Shown: positions 9,154 to 19,574 of the stretch, one piece after another
Layout of the letters: every line of letters starts with the position of its first letter
Position numbering within the stretch: the first letter of the stretch is position 1
Assembly (NCBI GenBank): GCA_905478775.1
Contig: CAJQKB010000044.1
Location: 1 to 64,000, forward strand
DNA from: an uncultured Opitutales bacterium
GTDB taxonomy: Bacteria; Verrucomicrobiota; Verrucomicrobiia; Opitutales; Seribacteraceae
DNA: 64,000 bases
Direction: 5' to 3'
The notes under the pieces: generated by a model
The model's database searches: none
Told to the model about the DNA's origin: nothing
Seen by the model: the letters and a program-made list of their open reading frames with translations, nothing else
Made by a program: the position numbers and the translations under genes

Positions 9154-10343
9154 TGGCAAGTTTTCAGGGAGTGGAAGAAATTCCTGGTTTATATGGAAGC
9201 TTACGAATTGAAGAAAAAGTAATTCAACAAATTTGGGCAGATCAGGATTTTAATGATTTGGAACTTCATACTGAATGTGGCAAAAGGCTGATTATTTCGA
9301 ATCCAGGAATATGGAACCGTGCAGAGGAAGGACCGGATTTTAAAAATGCATCTCTTTCAATCGATCAATTGAAACAAGAAGGAGATATTGAAATCCATTT
9401 TTATTCTTCTGACTGGGAGAACCACGGGCACAATCGCGATGCAAATTATAACCGAGTCGCTCTTCATGTTACCCTGTTTCCAGAAGCAAAAAAAAGGACG
9501 CCTTGCCAAACAGTGAAGGGAGTGCAGATCCCCCTCCTCGTTCTTTTGCCCCATCTCAGGCAAAGTTTAGAAGAGCACATGGAATCGATTGCGATCGAAA
9601 ATTTATCGGCATATGTGGCAAAAAACACTGGTTCACTTTATTCTCGAATTGACCAAATCGAGGTTACTCAAAAAAATCATGAATTGGCCAAGGAAAGGTG
9701 GTTGAAAAAGAAACAATTTGCTCAAAAACGATTACAAAAAAGCAAGCAGGAAGAGGCCTTTCATCAATGTTTCCTCGAAGTATTAGGCTACCGGAGAAAT
9801 CGTGCGATAATGAGCAAAATTGGACAGAGTCACCCCACCCAGGAATGGAAATGCGGCGCAATTGATCCCGACGAGGTTTTCCAATCAGAAAAAAGTTGGA
9901 AATTGAAAGGTCTTAGACCTGCAAATCATCCCCGGAAAAGATTACGACAATATGGTGAATTATGGCGGGCAAACCCCAATTGGATTGAAGATTTATTAAA
10001 GATTAATATCCCATTCGATGGAAATTCAGAAGGAAGTAATCGAAAGAATCTTGGCATTCACAACCTAAAAAAACTATGGATTGATGAGATACTTTGTGGA
10101 GTGTGGGGAGGTACTCGGGTGGATACACTTTGGGTCGATGCCTGCCTGCCCTTATTAGCAGAAGTTCACCGTCGGGATTACTTTCCAACCTGGTTTCATT
10201 GGTTTGCGGGTGACTTCCCCGATCCGTTGAAAGAAGTGAGCAGATCTATGGGGATCGCAGGGCATTCCCGAGCTAAGCCTTTTTCAAATGGACCACTTCA
10301 GGGCCTCCTCGGGTATTGTATTAAAAAGGGAATTCTTGGATAA
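9153..10343 (+). CDS. DUF2851 family protein
   Basis: This 396-residue protein resembles the DUF2851 family found mainly in Bacteroidetes and Verrucomicrobia. Matching stretches are LHTECGKRLII, NRAEEGPDFKNA, GDIEIHFYSSDW and NYNRVALHVTLF near the N-terminus. The conserved acidic residues and the ExH motif in EIHFYSSDW are reminiscent of nuclease-like folds, but no function has been established to my knowledge. No signal peptide is visible, so it should be cytoplasmic. It overlaps the NYN-domain gene by one base and probably shares its transcript, which would fit a nucleic-acid role (inference). Confidence 0.8.
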   Translation: MASFQGVEEIPGLYGSLRIEEKVIQQIWADQDFNDLELHTECGKRLIISNPGIWNRAEEGPDFKNASLSIDQLKQEGDIEIHFYSSDWENHGHNRDANYNRVALHVTLFPEAKKRTPCQTVKGVQIPLLVLLPHLRQSLEEHMESIAIENLSAYVAKNTGSLYSRIDQIEVTQKNHELAKERWLKKKQFAQKRLQKSKQEEAFHQCFLEVLGYRRNRAIMSKIGQSHPTQEWKCGAIDPDEVFQSEKSWKLKGLRPANHPRKRLRQYGELWRANPNWIEDLLKINIPFDGNSEGSNRKNLGIHNLKKLWIDEILCGVWGGTRVDTLWVDACLPLLAEVHRRDYFPTWFHWFAGDFPDPLKEVSRSMGIAGHSRAKPFSNGPLQGLLGYCIKKGILG

Positions 10344-10413
10344 TTAATCACATATCTTCTTGCCAAATAAAAAGCACGAATTAGGGCTGAATACTTAAAC
10401 AAAACCAAACACT

Positions 10414-11217
10414 ATGATCTATTGCCTCAATACGAGTACCATTAAACCCCAATCTCTAATAAATAAAATTCGCCTGGTAGGAGAGGCCGGATACGATGGG
10501 ATTGAACTTTGGCTTAATGATGTATGGGAATATGTGGCTCGTGGGGGTGAGGTGACGGATATTGAAAAGGCGATTGCGGATCATGGATTAATTGTACCCT
10601 CCGTCATTGCGATGAGGCAATGGGGAGACCTTGATGGATGGGAACATCAACTGGTATTGGACGAAGCACGCAGGCGATTTGCTTTGGGTGCTCGGTTAGG
10701 AGCCCCTTTTATTGTCGCCACTCCACCGTTGGAAAAAACAGAAACCGAGCATTTGCCCGAGCGCTATGCAGAACTACTCAAAATTGGCCGAGAGGAAGGA
10801 ATTCGGCCTACCTTTGAATATATTAGCTTCTTTCAATCGGTGCATACTTTAAGCAAAGCATGGGAAATCGTTCAAGTCACTGATGATGAAGACGCCACCT
10901 TGATCATCGATGCATTTCACAATTGGAATAGCGGATCCACCGAATCAGAATTACGATCTATTCCAGTAGACAAGATAAGTCACTATCACATTGATGATGC
11001 AGACCCCGTTAAACCAGCAGGGACTCAGACAGACCCGGACCGTGTCATGCCAGGGGATGGCCAAATCGACCTAAAAGCAGAAACTACTGCTTTGAAAGAA
11101 ATGGGATATGATGGGACAGTAAGCCTCGAATTATTTAGTGAATCATGGTGGAAAATCGATCCAAAAGAAACATTGCGAATTGGACTGCAAAGAATGAAGG
11201 CACTATTTGAAAATTAA
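10414..11217 (+). CDS. Sugar phosphate isomerase/epimerase-like TIM barrel
   Basis: A 267-residue protein of the xylose-isomerase-like / AP endonuclease 2 TIM-barrel superfamily. It shows GYDGIELWLNDV near the N-terminus, FIVATPPLE in the middle, PTFEYISFF, TLIIDAFHNW, SHYHIDDADP and a final GYDGTVSLELFSESWW strand. The Glu, Asp, His and Glu at these strand ends are the usual divalent-metal ligands. Members include hydroxypyruvate isomerases and inosose or sugar epimerases, so the substrate cannot be assigned. It begins 70 bases after the DUF2851 gene with no clear terminator between. Confidence 0.85.
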   Translation: MIYCLNTSTIKPQSLINKIRLVGEAGYDGIELWLNDVWEYVARGGEVTDIEKAIADHGLIVPSVIAMRQWGDLDGWEHQLVLDEARRRFALGARLGAPFIVATPPLEKTETEHLPERYAELLKIGREEGIRPTFEYISFFQSVHTLSKAWEIVQVTDDEDATLIIDAFHNWNSGSTESELRSIPVDKISHYHIDDADPVKPAGTQTDPDRVMPGDGQIDLKAETTALKEMGYDGTVSLELFSESWWKIDPKETLRIGLQRMKALFEN

Positions 11218-11330
11218 TTCGATATTTGATAAACTTTCTAAGGATTAGTAGTTCTTTTCGTCTTCCTCAGTGAAATTAAATATTTTAAACCTTCTTCTTC
11301 TCATTTCATACTTGAGGTTCTAATCAAAAT

Positions 11331-11858
11331 ATGAAATGTGACGAAACTGAAAGTCAATTGAAGGAATGGTTTGAAAAACTAGAAAAACCATTAATGAATT
11401 ATGCATTTCAAATTGTTCACGATCGTGAGGAAGCACAGGATTTAGTACAGGACACTTTTTTGCGTTTTTTTAAACAGGACGAAAAAATCCTACAACCCAA
11501 GGCCTGGCTATACAAAACACTTCGAAATCTTTGTATTTCATTTCTTCGAAAAAATGGTCGATTACAGCGTACAACTGATGAAGAGCAATTAGACTTCCTC
11601 GATTCATTTAACCGTACAACTGAAAGTATTCTAGTTAAAAACCTTGAAAAAAAAGAAGCTGTCGATCGTGTAAGTCATGCCATTTCATTATTACCCAAAG
11701 AATCAAAAGAGCTTATAACGCTTAAGTTCGATCAGCAAAAAAGTTATAATGAAATTTCAAAAATTACCGGATTAAGTGTGAGTAATGTAGGTTATAAATT
11801 ACATCACATCATAAAAGAATTAAGTAGTGAATTAAAAGCAGAAGATTTTTTCCGATGA
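11331..11858 (+). CDS. ECF-type RNA polymerase sigma factor
   Basis: This 175-residue protein has the two sigma domains of an extracytoplasmic-function factor. Region 2 is around residues 18-75, with REEAQDLVQDTFLRFF and the AWLYKTLRNLCIS helix. Region 4 is around residues 120-170, with LPKESKELITLKFDQQ and a helix-turn-helix YNEISKITGLSVSNV. There is no sigma-1.1 or region 3. Its stop overlaps the ATG of the membrane protein that follows (ATGA), the standard sigma/anti-sigma arrangement. The regulon is unknown. Confidence 0.92.
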   Translation: MKCDETESQLKEWFEKLEKPLMNYAFQIVHDREEAQDLVQDTFLRFFKQDEKILQPKAWLYKTLRNLCISFLRKNGRLQRTTDEEQLDFLDSFNRTTESILVKNLEKKEAVDRVSHAISLLPKESKELITLKFDQQKSYNEISKITGLSVSNVGYKLHHIIKELSSELKAEDFFR

Positions 11859-13252
11859 ATAATGATTTAGATATTAGTGAAGAAGAAATTATTTCGTACC
11901 TGCTGGGCGAAGTTGATAACGATAAAAAGCTTTTCATTCAAAGGCTCATTTCTGAAAACCCACAATTGCAGGAAATGGAAAGAGTTTTGACTGACACAAT
12001 TAGATTGGTTGAACAGTCCACGAAGGAACCTCTACCTGACCTAGAAGAAGGAGAACTTCGATTAAGCCAAAAACGGAGAAATACAATCCTTGGACTAGTA
12101 GAAAAAGAGGAAACTCTAACGCTAGAAAAGCAAAAGTCTTCCTTACCCAAAGATAAAAAATCAGACCATTTTCTTTTTTGGGTCCCTTTAGGCATTGCGG
12201 CTTGTGCATTCCTAATTTTATCCGTGACTGACTCAGATCATTTATCAACCGCCGAAATCACCCTCAATCGCGAGCAAGAAAGTAACAGCGAACAGGACGA
12301 ACTTGAAGGGACAACGATAGATGCAATTGATACTGAAGAGCAACTTGCACTTAATTTAGCTCTTGAAAACCAGGCTCAAGAAGGAGTAGTCCAAATACTC
12401 ACCCAACGGTCAACCATTGAAGTTGAGGCCATGAAAAGGGATTTAAATAATTCCCTCTCTATTGGCGATGTACTTGCGTACTCGGAACCAATACCTTTCA
12501 ACTCAGTGGAAGATTCCACTTCTGTTGTTTCACCAGTCCCATCATCTGCTAATAGGAGTGCCCCCCCTCGAGTTCAGTCCGAAACCTTATCAAAAATACA
12601 AAACCTGGGTGCAGATCATTCAATCATGCTTCACACAAAGGAACTGGGTGCGGAACTATCAGTAAAAAAAGAAAAGGTAGTGGATCCCTCACCGAAACCA
12701 ATAATAGAAGATTCGGTAGTTCCCCCCCTTCGTACCGAACAAATTGAGCAAAATGAGGATATAATCATTACAGAGAAAAAGCGGAAAGCAGCTGGTTCGG
12801 AAAATTCCACTCAAACAAATCGAACCTCTTCCGGGAGGTTCCAGACGCAAGCGATTCCTCAATTTCAAAAGGGCTTAATCAGTGAATATCTCCCCCGACT
12901 TTGGGGTAGTTCAGAACCTACTTATTTGTTTACCTCGAAGGGGAAAACATTAGGTAAAGTTAGGATAATCAAGAAAACTGATACCGCTATTGAATTCGTT
13001 AGACTGAACGAAACAATGCGTGGAAAATCAACGCTACCCGATGGTCTTGGCTACCAACTCCGATTGTCAGACTCAAATTCTTCCACAGTGATTATAGTGG
13101 GTCATTTAACAAGGGTTAAAGTGGCCGAAATAAAAAATAAAAGAATGGCAAAAAGTGATCTAGTAAAAGACCTAGACTTTACCACTTACAGTATTCAAAT
13201 TGAAGAGGCGTGGAAATTAGATGAGAAAGAGAATCGGATTCCGATCAAATAA
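11855..13252 (+). CDS. Membrane-anchored anti-sigma-like protein
   Basis: A 465-residue protein starting inside the sigma-factor stop codon. The first 50 residues (IISYLLGEVDNDKKLFIQRL, then a run to QEMERVL) resemble the N-terminal helical segment of planctomycete and verrucomicrobial anti-sigma proteins. There is no HxxxCxxC zinc motif. One membrane span lies at about 107-123, giving an inside N-terminus and a large outside region. The outer part is low complexity, rich in Ser, Glu and Pro up to about 330, then a compact C-terminal domain (340-465). The role, holding the sigma factor at the membrane, is inferred from position and topology. Confidence 0.75.
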   Translation: MNNDLDISEEEIISYLLGEVDNDKKLFIQRLISENPQLQEMERVLTDTIRLVEQSTKEPLPDLEEGELRLSQKRRNTILGLVEKEETLTLEKQKSSLPKDKKSDHFLFWVPLGIAACAFLILSVTDSDHLSTAEITLNREQESNSEQDELEGTTIDAIDTEEQLALNLALENQAQEGVVQILTQRSTIEVEAMKRDLNNSLSIGDVLAYSEPIPFNSVEDSTSVVSPVPSSANRSAPPRVQSETLSKIQNLGADHSIMLHTKELGAELSVKKEKVVDPSPKPIIEDSVVPPLRTEQIEQNEDIIITEKKRKAAGSENSTQTNRTSSGRFQTQAIPQFQKGLISEYLPRLWGSSEPTYLFTSKGKTLGKVRIIKKTDTAIEFVRLNETMRGKSTLPDGLGYQLRLSDSNSSTVIIVGHLTRVKVAEIKNKRMAKSDLVKDLDFTTYSIQIEEAWKLDEKENRIPIK

Positions 13253-13286
13253 TCTATCCCTGGTAATTCCATTTTACTGGAGTGAT

Positions 13287-14693
13287 TTAAAAACTATGAA
13301 GACCGCGACCGTCGACTGAAAGAGCAGCTTCCTTCAGGGATTCCGAAAGGGTGGGGTGTGCATGAATAGTACGGGCTAAGTCCTCGGCTGAACCTCCATA
13401 TTCCATATGAGCTACGGCCGACGCGATCAATTCCGAAGCACTTCGAGCCACAATTTGGACTCCGAGCAATCGATCGGTTTCTGCATGTGCAACCACTTTC
13501 ACAATACCATCGGTTGCTCCCGTTGCCAGAGCGCGACCGTTTGCAGCTAATGGAAAAGAACCGGCTCGAACCGGTATATTTTTCGCTTTTGCCTGGGCCT
13601 CACTTAGGCCAATATTGGCAATTTCTGGATCGACATAAATAACTCCGGGGACGAGATCATAGTTCACATGTCCGGACTGTCCCGCAATAATCTCAGCGCA
13701 GGCAACACCGTCCTCCTCTGCTTTGTGAGCTAGCATGGGCCCGGGGATCAAATCACCAATGGCACGAACACCTGCGATATTAGTCGAGAAACTCGCATCA
13801 ACCAGTACACGACCTTTATCATCCGTTTGCACTCCAATATTCTCTAAGCCTAAGCCATCCGCACAGGGTGCACGACCTACCGCGACGAGAACCCGATCCG
13901 CTGAGACCGAGGATTCATTTCCCTCCGACTCTAATGATAAAGTAGTTCCGGTTTTGGTATTCTTTGCGGCAGTTACCTTGGTTGAAAGTGAAAATTGGAG
14001 ACCCTGTTTTTCCAAGATTTTTCTTGCTACCTTTGCCACCTCTAAATCGAGTTGTGGGCAAATCTCAGGAAGAAACTCAATAATAGTAACCTCTGCCCCA
14101 AGACGCGACCAAACGCAGCCAAGTTCAAGACCAATCGCACCGCCTCCCACAACCACCATTTTTTTCGGTACTTTTTCAAATGCAATGCCATGGTCACTAT
14201 GGACAATTTTAGTGCCATCAAAGGGGAGAAATGGAAGTTCAACCGGCTTGGAACCAGTTGCTAAAATAATCTCATTTGCTGTTAGAGTCTGAGAGGAATC
14301 CTGATGAGTCACCTCCACTTTACCCTCCGGTAAAAGTGTTGCAGTTCCTGGTATCAGCGTGACACCTTTCTTTTTGACCAAGGCGGCTACGCCTTTTCCA
14401 AGTTGGTCCACAACCGCATCCTTTTTTTTCATCAATTTCGAAATATCATGGCTTATTCCTTTCGCCACGATACCATGGGACTCGGCGGAATGAACGAGTT
14501 CATGATAAATTTCAGTGGAGTGAAGAAGAGCTTTGCTCGGGATGCACCCGACATTGAGGCAGGTTCCTCCTAATCGAGGATTTTTCTCAATCAACCCAGT
14601 CTTTAATCCTAATTGGGCACATCGAATGGCACAAACATAGCCTCCAGGTCCGGCACCTACCACTAAGACATCAAACTTTTCTTGGTTACTCAT
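13287..14693 (-). CDS. lpdA: Dihydrolipoamide dehydrogenase (E3)
   Basis: This 468-residue flavoprotein reoxidises the dihydrolipoyl group of the 2-oxo acid dehydrogenase E2 with NAD+. It has the FAD-binding GAGPGGY at residue 12, the redox-active disulfide CLNVGC around residues 45-50, the NAD-binding GGGAIGLELG at about 185, and the interface motif with the active HAHPTLSE near 445. It is the last gene of the sucA-sucB-lpdA operon and begins only 3 bases after sucB. The same E3 may also serve pyruvate dehydrogenase elsewhere in the genome. Confidence 0.97.
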   Translation of the reverse strand: MSNQEKFDVLVVGAGPGGYVCAIRCAQLGLKTGLIEKNPRLGGTCLNVGCIPSKALLHSTEIYHELVHSAESHGIVAKGISHDISKLMKKKDAVVDQLGKGVAALVKKKGVTLIPGTATLLPEGKVEVTHQDSSQTLTANEIILATGSKPVELPFLPFDGTKIVHSDHGIAFEKVPKKMVVVGGGAIGLELGCVWSRLGAEVTIIEFLPEICPQLDLEVAKVARKILEKQGLQFSLSTKVTAAKNTKTGTTLSLESEGNESSVSADRVLVAVGRAPCADGLGLENIGVQTDDKGRVLVDASFSTNIAGVRAIGDLIPGPMLAHKAEEDGVACAEIIAGQSGHVNYDLVPGVIYVDPEIANIGLSEAQAKAKNIPVRAGSFPLAANGRALATGATDGIVKVVAHAETDRLLGVQIVARSASELIASAVAHMEYGGSAEDLARTIHAHPTLSESLKEAALSVDGRGLHSF

Positions 14694-14696
14694 AAC

Positions 14697-16007
14697 TTAA
14701 ATCCCCAAGGCCAAGCGAGCAGGGTCTTCCATCGCTTCCTTCAACTTCACCAAAAAGGTAACTGCTTCTTTTCCGTCCACCACTCGGTGGTCATAGGACA
14801 GTGCAGTATACATCATCGGACGAATTACCACCTCTCCATTCACGGCGACTGGCCGTTCTTGGATCGAATGCATTCCCAATATACCACTCTGGGGCGGATT
14901 AATAATCGGAGTCGATAAAAGGGAACCGTAAATACCCCCATTAGTGATAGTAAAGCAACCACCCTGCATATCCTGAAGGGTAATCCCTCCAGTTCGAGCT
15001 TTCTCAGCGTACTGAACAATAGATTGCTCAATTTCGGCAAAGCCAAGTTGGTCACAATCCCGTAACACGGGTACAACCAGTCCCTTCTTCGTGCCGACTG
15101 CGACTCCGATATCAAAATAATGGTTTTCAACCAATTCATTTCCTTCCATCCGAGCATTGATCTGCGGAACGGCACGAAGGGCATGAACCACGCCCTTTAC
15201 AAAAAATGACATAAACCCGAGTTTCACTCCATTTTGTTTTACGAAAGAATCTTGATGCTTTTTTCGTAATGCCATGATGGCGGAAAGATCAACCTCATTA
15301 AAGGTCGATAAAATGGCGGCGGTTTGCTGTGCCTCCACCAATCGTGAGGCAATTTTCCTACGGATTGGAGAAAGAGGCCGGCGGGTACTTCGACTATCAA
15401 CAGAGGCAGGAGTAACCGGTGCTGCCTTTGGAGGGCTCACCGGAGTAGAAGGGGCTGCCACTGAGGGCGAAGGTTCAGCACTTTTAGCAGCAAGTACATC
15501 GGCTTTCGTAATACGACCGTCTTTTCCAGTTCCTGAAATGGTGGTGGGGTCAATATCAGTCTCAGCCAAGATTTTCCGGACAGCAGGGGAAAGAGGTAAC
15601 GGGGCGGGAATCGAGTCATCCACCTTTGGGTCAGATTCGTCTTGAGAGGGCAAGGAAGGGGAGGGGGCATCCATGCTCTCAGGGGGTGCCACAGTAGTAG
15701 TAGCAGGCACTTCAACTACAGGCTCTTGTGCTTGTGGCTTTGGCTCCGATGCTGAGGAGTTTGAATTATCCGCGGATTCATCAATATTGGCAATCGTTGC
15801 TCCGATCTCAACTTCATCACCTTCTTTCGCTAAAAATGAAATTACTCCGGCCACTTCAGCAAGCCCTTCCTGGGTAATTTTATCCGTTTCTAATTCGTAT
15901 ATTGGTTGATCGATCTCAACATAAGTTCCCTCCGATACCTTCCAAGCGGATAGAACACCAGAGGAGATTGATTCACCAAGTGCGGGGATTTTTACATCAA
16001 TAGGCAT
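14697..16007 (-). CDS. sucB: 2-oxoglutarate dehydrogenase E2, dihydrolipoyl succinyltransferase
   Basis: A 436-residue E2 component that transfers succinyl from lipoate to CoA in the TCA cycle. The lipoyl domain (1-77) has the lipoylation Lys in [12 protein letters not shown] Pro/Ala/Ser-rich linker (80-130) follows, then the peripheral subunit-binding domain (about 134-170, [12 protein letters not shown] and GRITKADVL), a second linker, and the catalytic domain (205-436) with SYDHRVVDG carrying the catalytic His and Asp. The residues after the lipoyl Lys (ITQE) differ from the more usual VVLE or VTVE. It lies 11 bases after sucA, in the same operon. Confidence 0.96.
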   Translation of the reverse strand: MPIDVKIPALGESISSGVLSAWKVSEGTYVEIDQPIYELETDKITQEGLAEVAGVISFLAKEGDEVEIGATIANIDESADNSNSSASEPKPQAQEPVVEVPATTTVAPPESMDAPSPSLPSQDESDPKVDDSIPAPLPLSPAVRKILAETDIDPTTISGTGKDGRITKADVLAAKSAEPSPSVAAPSTPVSPPKAAPVTPASVDSRSTRRPLSPIRRKIASRLVEAQQTAAILSTFNEVDLSAIMALRKKHQDSFVKQNGVKLGFMSFFVKGVVHALRAVPQINARMEGNELVENHYFDIGVAVGTKKGLVVPVLRDCDQLGFAEIEQSIVQYAEKARTGGITLQDMQGGCFTITNGGIYGSLLSTPIINPPQSGILGMHSIQERPVAVNGEVVIRPMMYTALSYDHRVVDGKEAVTFLVKLKEAMEDPARLALGI

Positions 16008-16018
16008 AACTAAAAAAA

Positions 16019-18775
16019 TTAAGTATGAGAAGTTTGTGTTTGATCTAGGGCGTCTGCAACCAGTGCCGCCTGTTCAATCTTGTGTAAGGTCAAAGATCCA
16101 GTTGCCGGGCTGGCAGTGGCAGTTCTACCGGCAAAGTAAGGTCGTCGACCGAGCATTTCTTCAAAGATAGGGAAAAGAAAGTTCCATGCTCCCATGTTGT
16201 AGGGTTCTTCTTGGCACCAAACGATACGTTTTGCCTTGGCATAAGGTGCAACGACTTCTTGAAACTTCGCTTTATCAAATGGATAAAACTGCTCGACTCG
16301 TATAATTGTGGATTTTGAATTCCGAATTCCCTCCCTGGCTTCAAGTAGGTCATAGTACACTTTACCCGAACACAAAATTAAGTTTTCTGTCTTTTTTGCG
16401 GGTGTTGGATCGGGTAAGAATTCTTCAAAACTTCCCTTGACCAAGTCTTTCACTTCCGAGATGCACAATTTATTTCGAAGTAGGCTCTTTGGTGCCATGA
16501 TGACTAATGGTTTTGCATACTCTTTTTTCTTCTGACGGCGAAGAGCATGAAAATATTGTGCTGGGGTACTTAAATTTGCCACAACAATGTTGTCTTCTGC
16601 ACAGCCCTGAAGAAATCGTTCCAGTCGGGCAGAACTGTGCTCAGGACCTTGGCCTTCGAAGCCATGTGGTAATAAAAGAACGATATCTGAAACCGCCCCC
16701 CATTTATCCTCCGCACTCATTATAAATTGATCAATAATGACCTGGGCTCCATTGACAAAATCTCCAAACTGAGCTTCCCAAATCGAGAGCATGCTTGGAT
16801 AATCAAGCGAATAACCGTAGTCAAAAGCTAATACCGCCGCTTCCGATAAGAGGGAATTGTAGACACAAAATTGTCCCTGCCGGTCTTCCATATTCAATAA
16901 AGGAACATATCGCGTTCGGTCCTTACTGTCATACCAAACTGCATGACGATGACTAAAAGTACCCCGTTCACTATCCTGTCCAGAAAGTCGGATAGGAGTA
17001 CCATCTAACATTAATGAACCGAAGGCCAACAGTTCAGCAAAACCCCAATCAATCCCTAATCCGGACTTGAAATTCTTTGCCTTCGCATCGACCTGCCTTT
17101 TGATTTTTGGATTTAGGTTAAAACCTTCCGGGCAAGTCGACAGTGCACGAACCACTTTTTCTAAGTCCTTCTTCTCGACCGCGGTTGAAACTGGTGTAAA
17201 GTCGTAGGGAATTTGCTTCACCGCAACGGACCCCTCAAAGGTGCTCGATTTCTTAACCGTTTTCACTTTTTCTAAAGAAGCGTCCAAATGACGACGTAAG
17301 CGTTTGTGAATTTCATCACACTCCTCTTGATTGAGATCCCCCGCACTTACCAGTTCCTTGGAAAATACATTAGAGATTCCCGGCATAGCCTTGATTTTTT
17401 TGTAAAGCAGGGGTTGTGTGAACGCGGGGTCATCGGCTTCATTATGACCATGCTTTCGATAACAATTCACATCGATCACCACATCCTCCCGGAATTTCTG
17501 GCGATACTCCAATGCGATTTCCGCGACCATAGCAACTGCAAGGGGATCATTTCCGTTCACATGAAAAATGGGTGCCTCAATCACTTTTGCCACGTCTGTG
17601 CAGTATAAACTGGAACGGGCCTCTGTCGGGTCTGTAGTAAAACCAATCTGATTATTCACCACCACATGAACTGTCCCGCCTGTGCGATATCCTGGTAGTT
17701 TGGAAAAATTAAATACCTCTGAAACAACTCCCTGTCCCGCCATGGCAGCATCGCCATGTATGAGAATGGGAAGGACGCGACTGCGATCCTTATCCCCGCG
17801 GAGACGCTGACGAGCACGCACTTTTCCTTCAACCACACCATTTACTGCTTCTAAGTGACTGGGATTGGGCGATAAATGAATGACAACCTGCTGACCGCTG
17901 GAAGTGGTCCGTACAGACTCATATCCTAAATGATATTTTACATCTCCGCTTCCATGTGCACCGTCTGGAACAAAATTTTCAGAGAATTCACGAAAAATAA
18001 ATTCGTGAGATTTCCCCATCACATTGGCGAGCACATTTAATCGTCCACGATGGGCCATTCCCATTACAATTTCTTCGACTCCCTCATCAGGGCATTTTTG
18101 AAAAATTGAGTCCAAGGCAGTAATGAGGGTTTCACCGCCCTCCAAGGAAAAACGTTTTTGCCCGACATAACGGGTATGAAGAAAATTTTCAAATTCTTCG
18201 GCTTGAATTATTTTTCGAAGAATCCTAAGTTTTTCATCATGATTGAACGAAGGAACATTCATCTTAGGTTCGATCTTAGACTGTATCCAACGCCGTTTCT
18301 CAGTGGTCTGCAAATGAAGATATTCTACGCCTATATTGCCACAGTATGTCTTTTTTAATCGGTCTAAAATTTCACCAATCGACATTCGAACACCACCTAA
18401 ATAATTACCAGTAAAATGAACTTCGTTCAAATCATTGGGGTCAAAGCCCAGTCTTTCCAAACTTAACCGGGGGTTTTCTTTAATCTCATCACTTAAGGGA
18501 TCAAAAGTACCCTGTGTATGACCGATATCGCGGAAAGAATAAATGGCACCGTAGAGACGAGCATGTTTTTCTCCCACCTCTCTATCCGGAGATGCAATTG
18601 GACTAGGTGCGTCATCTCGGTCGGGGAGCCCGTCATGCTCGCTCCCCAAATGAAAGCCTTCAAAGAAATATTGCCACTCCGTAGATACTGACGAAGGAGA
18701 ATCAAGCCAAAGGGCGTATTGACGGTCAATTTCGTCGACATTCCAACGGGAGGCAAAAGTAGGATTTTTAATCAT
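16019..18775 (-). CDS. sucA: 2-oxoglutarate dehydrogenase E1
   Basis: This 918-residue thiamine-diphosphate enzyme decarboxylates 2-oxoglutarate and succinylates the E2 lipoate. It has the characteristic [23 protein letters not shown], the TPP-binding region with [14 protein letters not shown], and [17 protein letters not shown] in the transketolase-like half. The N-terminal E2-interacting segment contains [10 protein letters not shown]. The length matches the family (about 900-950). It heads the operon sucA-sucB-lpdA; sucCD is not in the window. The ATG start at 18775 begins a canonical short N-terminus. Confidence 0.97.
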   Translation of the reverse strand: MIKNPTFASRWNVDEIDRQYALWLDSPSSVSTEWQYFFEGFHLGSEHDGLPDRDDAPSPIASPDREVGEKHARLYGAIYSFRDIGHTQGTFDPLSDEIKENPRLSLERLGFDPNDLNEVHFTGNYLGGVRMSIGEILDRLKKTYCGNIGVEYLHLQTTEKRRWIQSKIEPKMNVPSFNHDEKLRILRKIIQAEEFENFLHTRYVGQKRFSLEGGETLITALDSIFQKCPDEGVEEIVMGMAHRGRLNVLANVMGKSHEFIFREFSENFVPDGAHGSGDVKYHLGYESVRTTSSGQQVVIHLSPNPSHLEAVNGVVEGKVRARQRLRGDKDRSRVLPILIHGDAAMAGQGVVSEVFNFSKLPGYRTGGTVHVVVNNQIGFTTDPTEARSSLYCTDVAKVIEAPIFHVNGNDPLAVAMVAEIALEYRQKFREDVVIDVNCYRKHGHNEADDPAFTQPLLYKKIKAMPGISNVFSKELVSAGDLNQEECDEIHKRLRRHLDASLEKVKTVKKSSTFEGSVAVKQIPYDFTPVSTAVEKKDLEKVVRALSTCPEGFNLNPKIKRQVDAKAKNFKSGLGIDWGFAELLAFGSLMLDGTPIRLSGQDSERGTFSHRHAVWYDSKDRTRYVPLLNMEDRQGQFCVYNSLLSEAAVLAFDYGYSLDYPSMLSIWEAQFGDFVNGAQVIIDQFIMSAEDKWGAVSDIVLLLPHGFEGQGPEHSSARLERFLQGCAEDNIVVANLSTPAQYFHALRRQKKKEYAKPLVIMAPKSLLRNKLCISEVKDLVKGSFEEFLPDPTPAKKTENLILCSGKVYYDLLEAREGIRNSKSTIIRVEQFYPFDKAKFQEVVAPYAKAKRIVWCQEEPYNMGAWNFLFPIFEEMLGRRPYFAGRTATASPATGSLTLHKIEQAALVADALDQTQTSHT

Positions 18776-18830
18776 AGTGAGCGCGGTAATTCGTACGCTT
18801 TAAATGAATTAAAAACAAGTAAAACCCGAA

Positions 18831-18855
18831 AAAAATATTCTGGGGAAATATTTTT
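18831..18855 (-). terminator. Possible AT-rich hairpin terminator
   Basis: A 9-bp perfect inverted repeat AAAAATATT/AATATTTTT encloses a 7-base G-rich loop. On the minus strand the second arm runs into further T residues. It sits 10 bases after the stop of the RibK-like gene and before sucA, where a terminator for the upstream minus-strand operon would be expected. The stem has no G-C pairs, so efficiency is doubtful. Confidence 0.35.
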
Positions 18856-18864
18856 ATATAATTT

Positions 18865-19326
18865 TCAAATATTGGCCGAGAAATTAATGCTCGAAGAATC
18901 GGCAGTAATGGTAATTTCATCTCCATAATGGGCTTCTTCAATAAAGGGTGCAATTACCTCTAATACTGAAGGGTCCTGTTTGAATTCGGGCTTGGTGGAG
19001 GGATGAGGCCAGTAGACAAAAGATTCATAGATAATCGAACACCCATTCATTGAAAGAGAGCATTGATAAAACGAAAAATTTTCGGGAGGTAAATCAGTAG
19101 ACCATTGAACGAGCGGAAAAAAATATCGAGGCCGTCCTAACTTGAAATCAGCATCCTGTAATGAAATATTCAAAGTACCTTTGAAAAAACAAGTTATATC
19201 AAAACCGTTTTGTTTAAAAAAGGGGGATTGCATTACCAAAGTACCCTGTGGAAAACGAACATCTCGATGTTGTCCCGAGGCAATTCTGTGACCTCGCGTA
19301 ATAAGACCGACAGCAGAGGAGATCAT
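18865..19326 (-). CDS. RibK-like (DUF120-type) cradle-loop protein, function unknown
   Basis: A 153-residue protein I do not recognise as a named bacterial gene. Several spaced motifs resemble archaeal CTP-dependent riboflavin kinase: a loop GFDITCFFKGTLNISL, like the RibK segment ending PGTLN(L/V)KL; a central FYQCSLSMNGC; WPHPSTKP; and a C-terminal VLEVIAPF followed by GDEITI, like RibK IIEIIAP and GDxIxI. The glycine-rich N-terminal loop of RibK is poorly conserved, so catalytic activity is uncertain. It follows the zinc-ribbon gene by 29 bases and probably belongs to the same small operon. Confidence 0.55.
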   Translation of the reverse strand: MISSAVGLITRGHRIASGQHRDVRFPQGTLVMQSPFFKQNGFDITCFFKGTLNISLQDADFKLGRPRYFFPLVQWSTDLPPENFSFYQCSLSMNGCSIIYESFVYWPHPSTKPEFKQDPSVLEVIAPFIEEAHYGDEITITADSSSINFSANI

Positions 19327-19355
19327 TAGCTATCTGGCAAGGCACCCCATTTGCA

Positions 19356-19574
19356 TTAGGGACAAAAGCATTTAAAAAAACGATTCCCAGTGCCTCCTGG
19401 TGCAATTCTGACCCGAATCGGGTGCATGCAACGGGGACAATGACCAGAATATGCGGTACCTTGTTGATTTTTGTAAATGCGGCCATAGGTTCCGCACTTC
19501 ACAAAATGAATACCAAGGAACTCTTTTCCCTTTCCCCCAGGTGCGGGAGAAGAAAAAGTCTGATCGCTATTCAT
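19356..19574 (-). CDS. Small conserved zinc-ribbon-like protein
   Basis: A 72-residue protein with FLGIHFVKCGTYGRIYKN, then CPRCMHPIRVRI and GGTGNRFFKCFCP. The pattern of a Cys in the first half, a CPRC knuckle and a terminal CFC suggests one zinc site. The core with YxRIYxN, GxCPRC and a glycine-rich GPGGT-RFF-like end is one I associate with small uncharacterised proteins of planctomycetes and verrucomicrobia. Its ATG overlaps the stop of the upstream coiled-coil gene by four bases (ATGA). Function unknown. Confidence 0.7.
   Translation of the reverse strand: MNSDQTFSSPAPGGKGKEFLGIHFVKCGTYGRIYKNQQGTAYSGHCPRCMHPIRVRIAPGGTGNRFFKCFCP

Noticed and set aside
13735-14292. 185-codon plus-strand open frame inside lpdA
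   Set aside because: It is antisense to a well conserved enzyme and has the composition of a shadow frame, with no recognisable domain.
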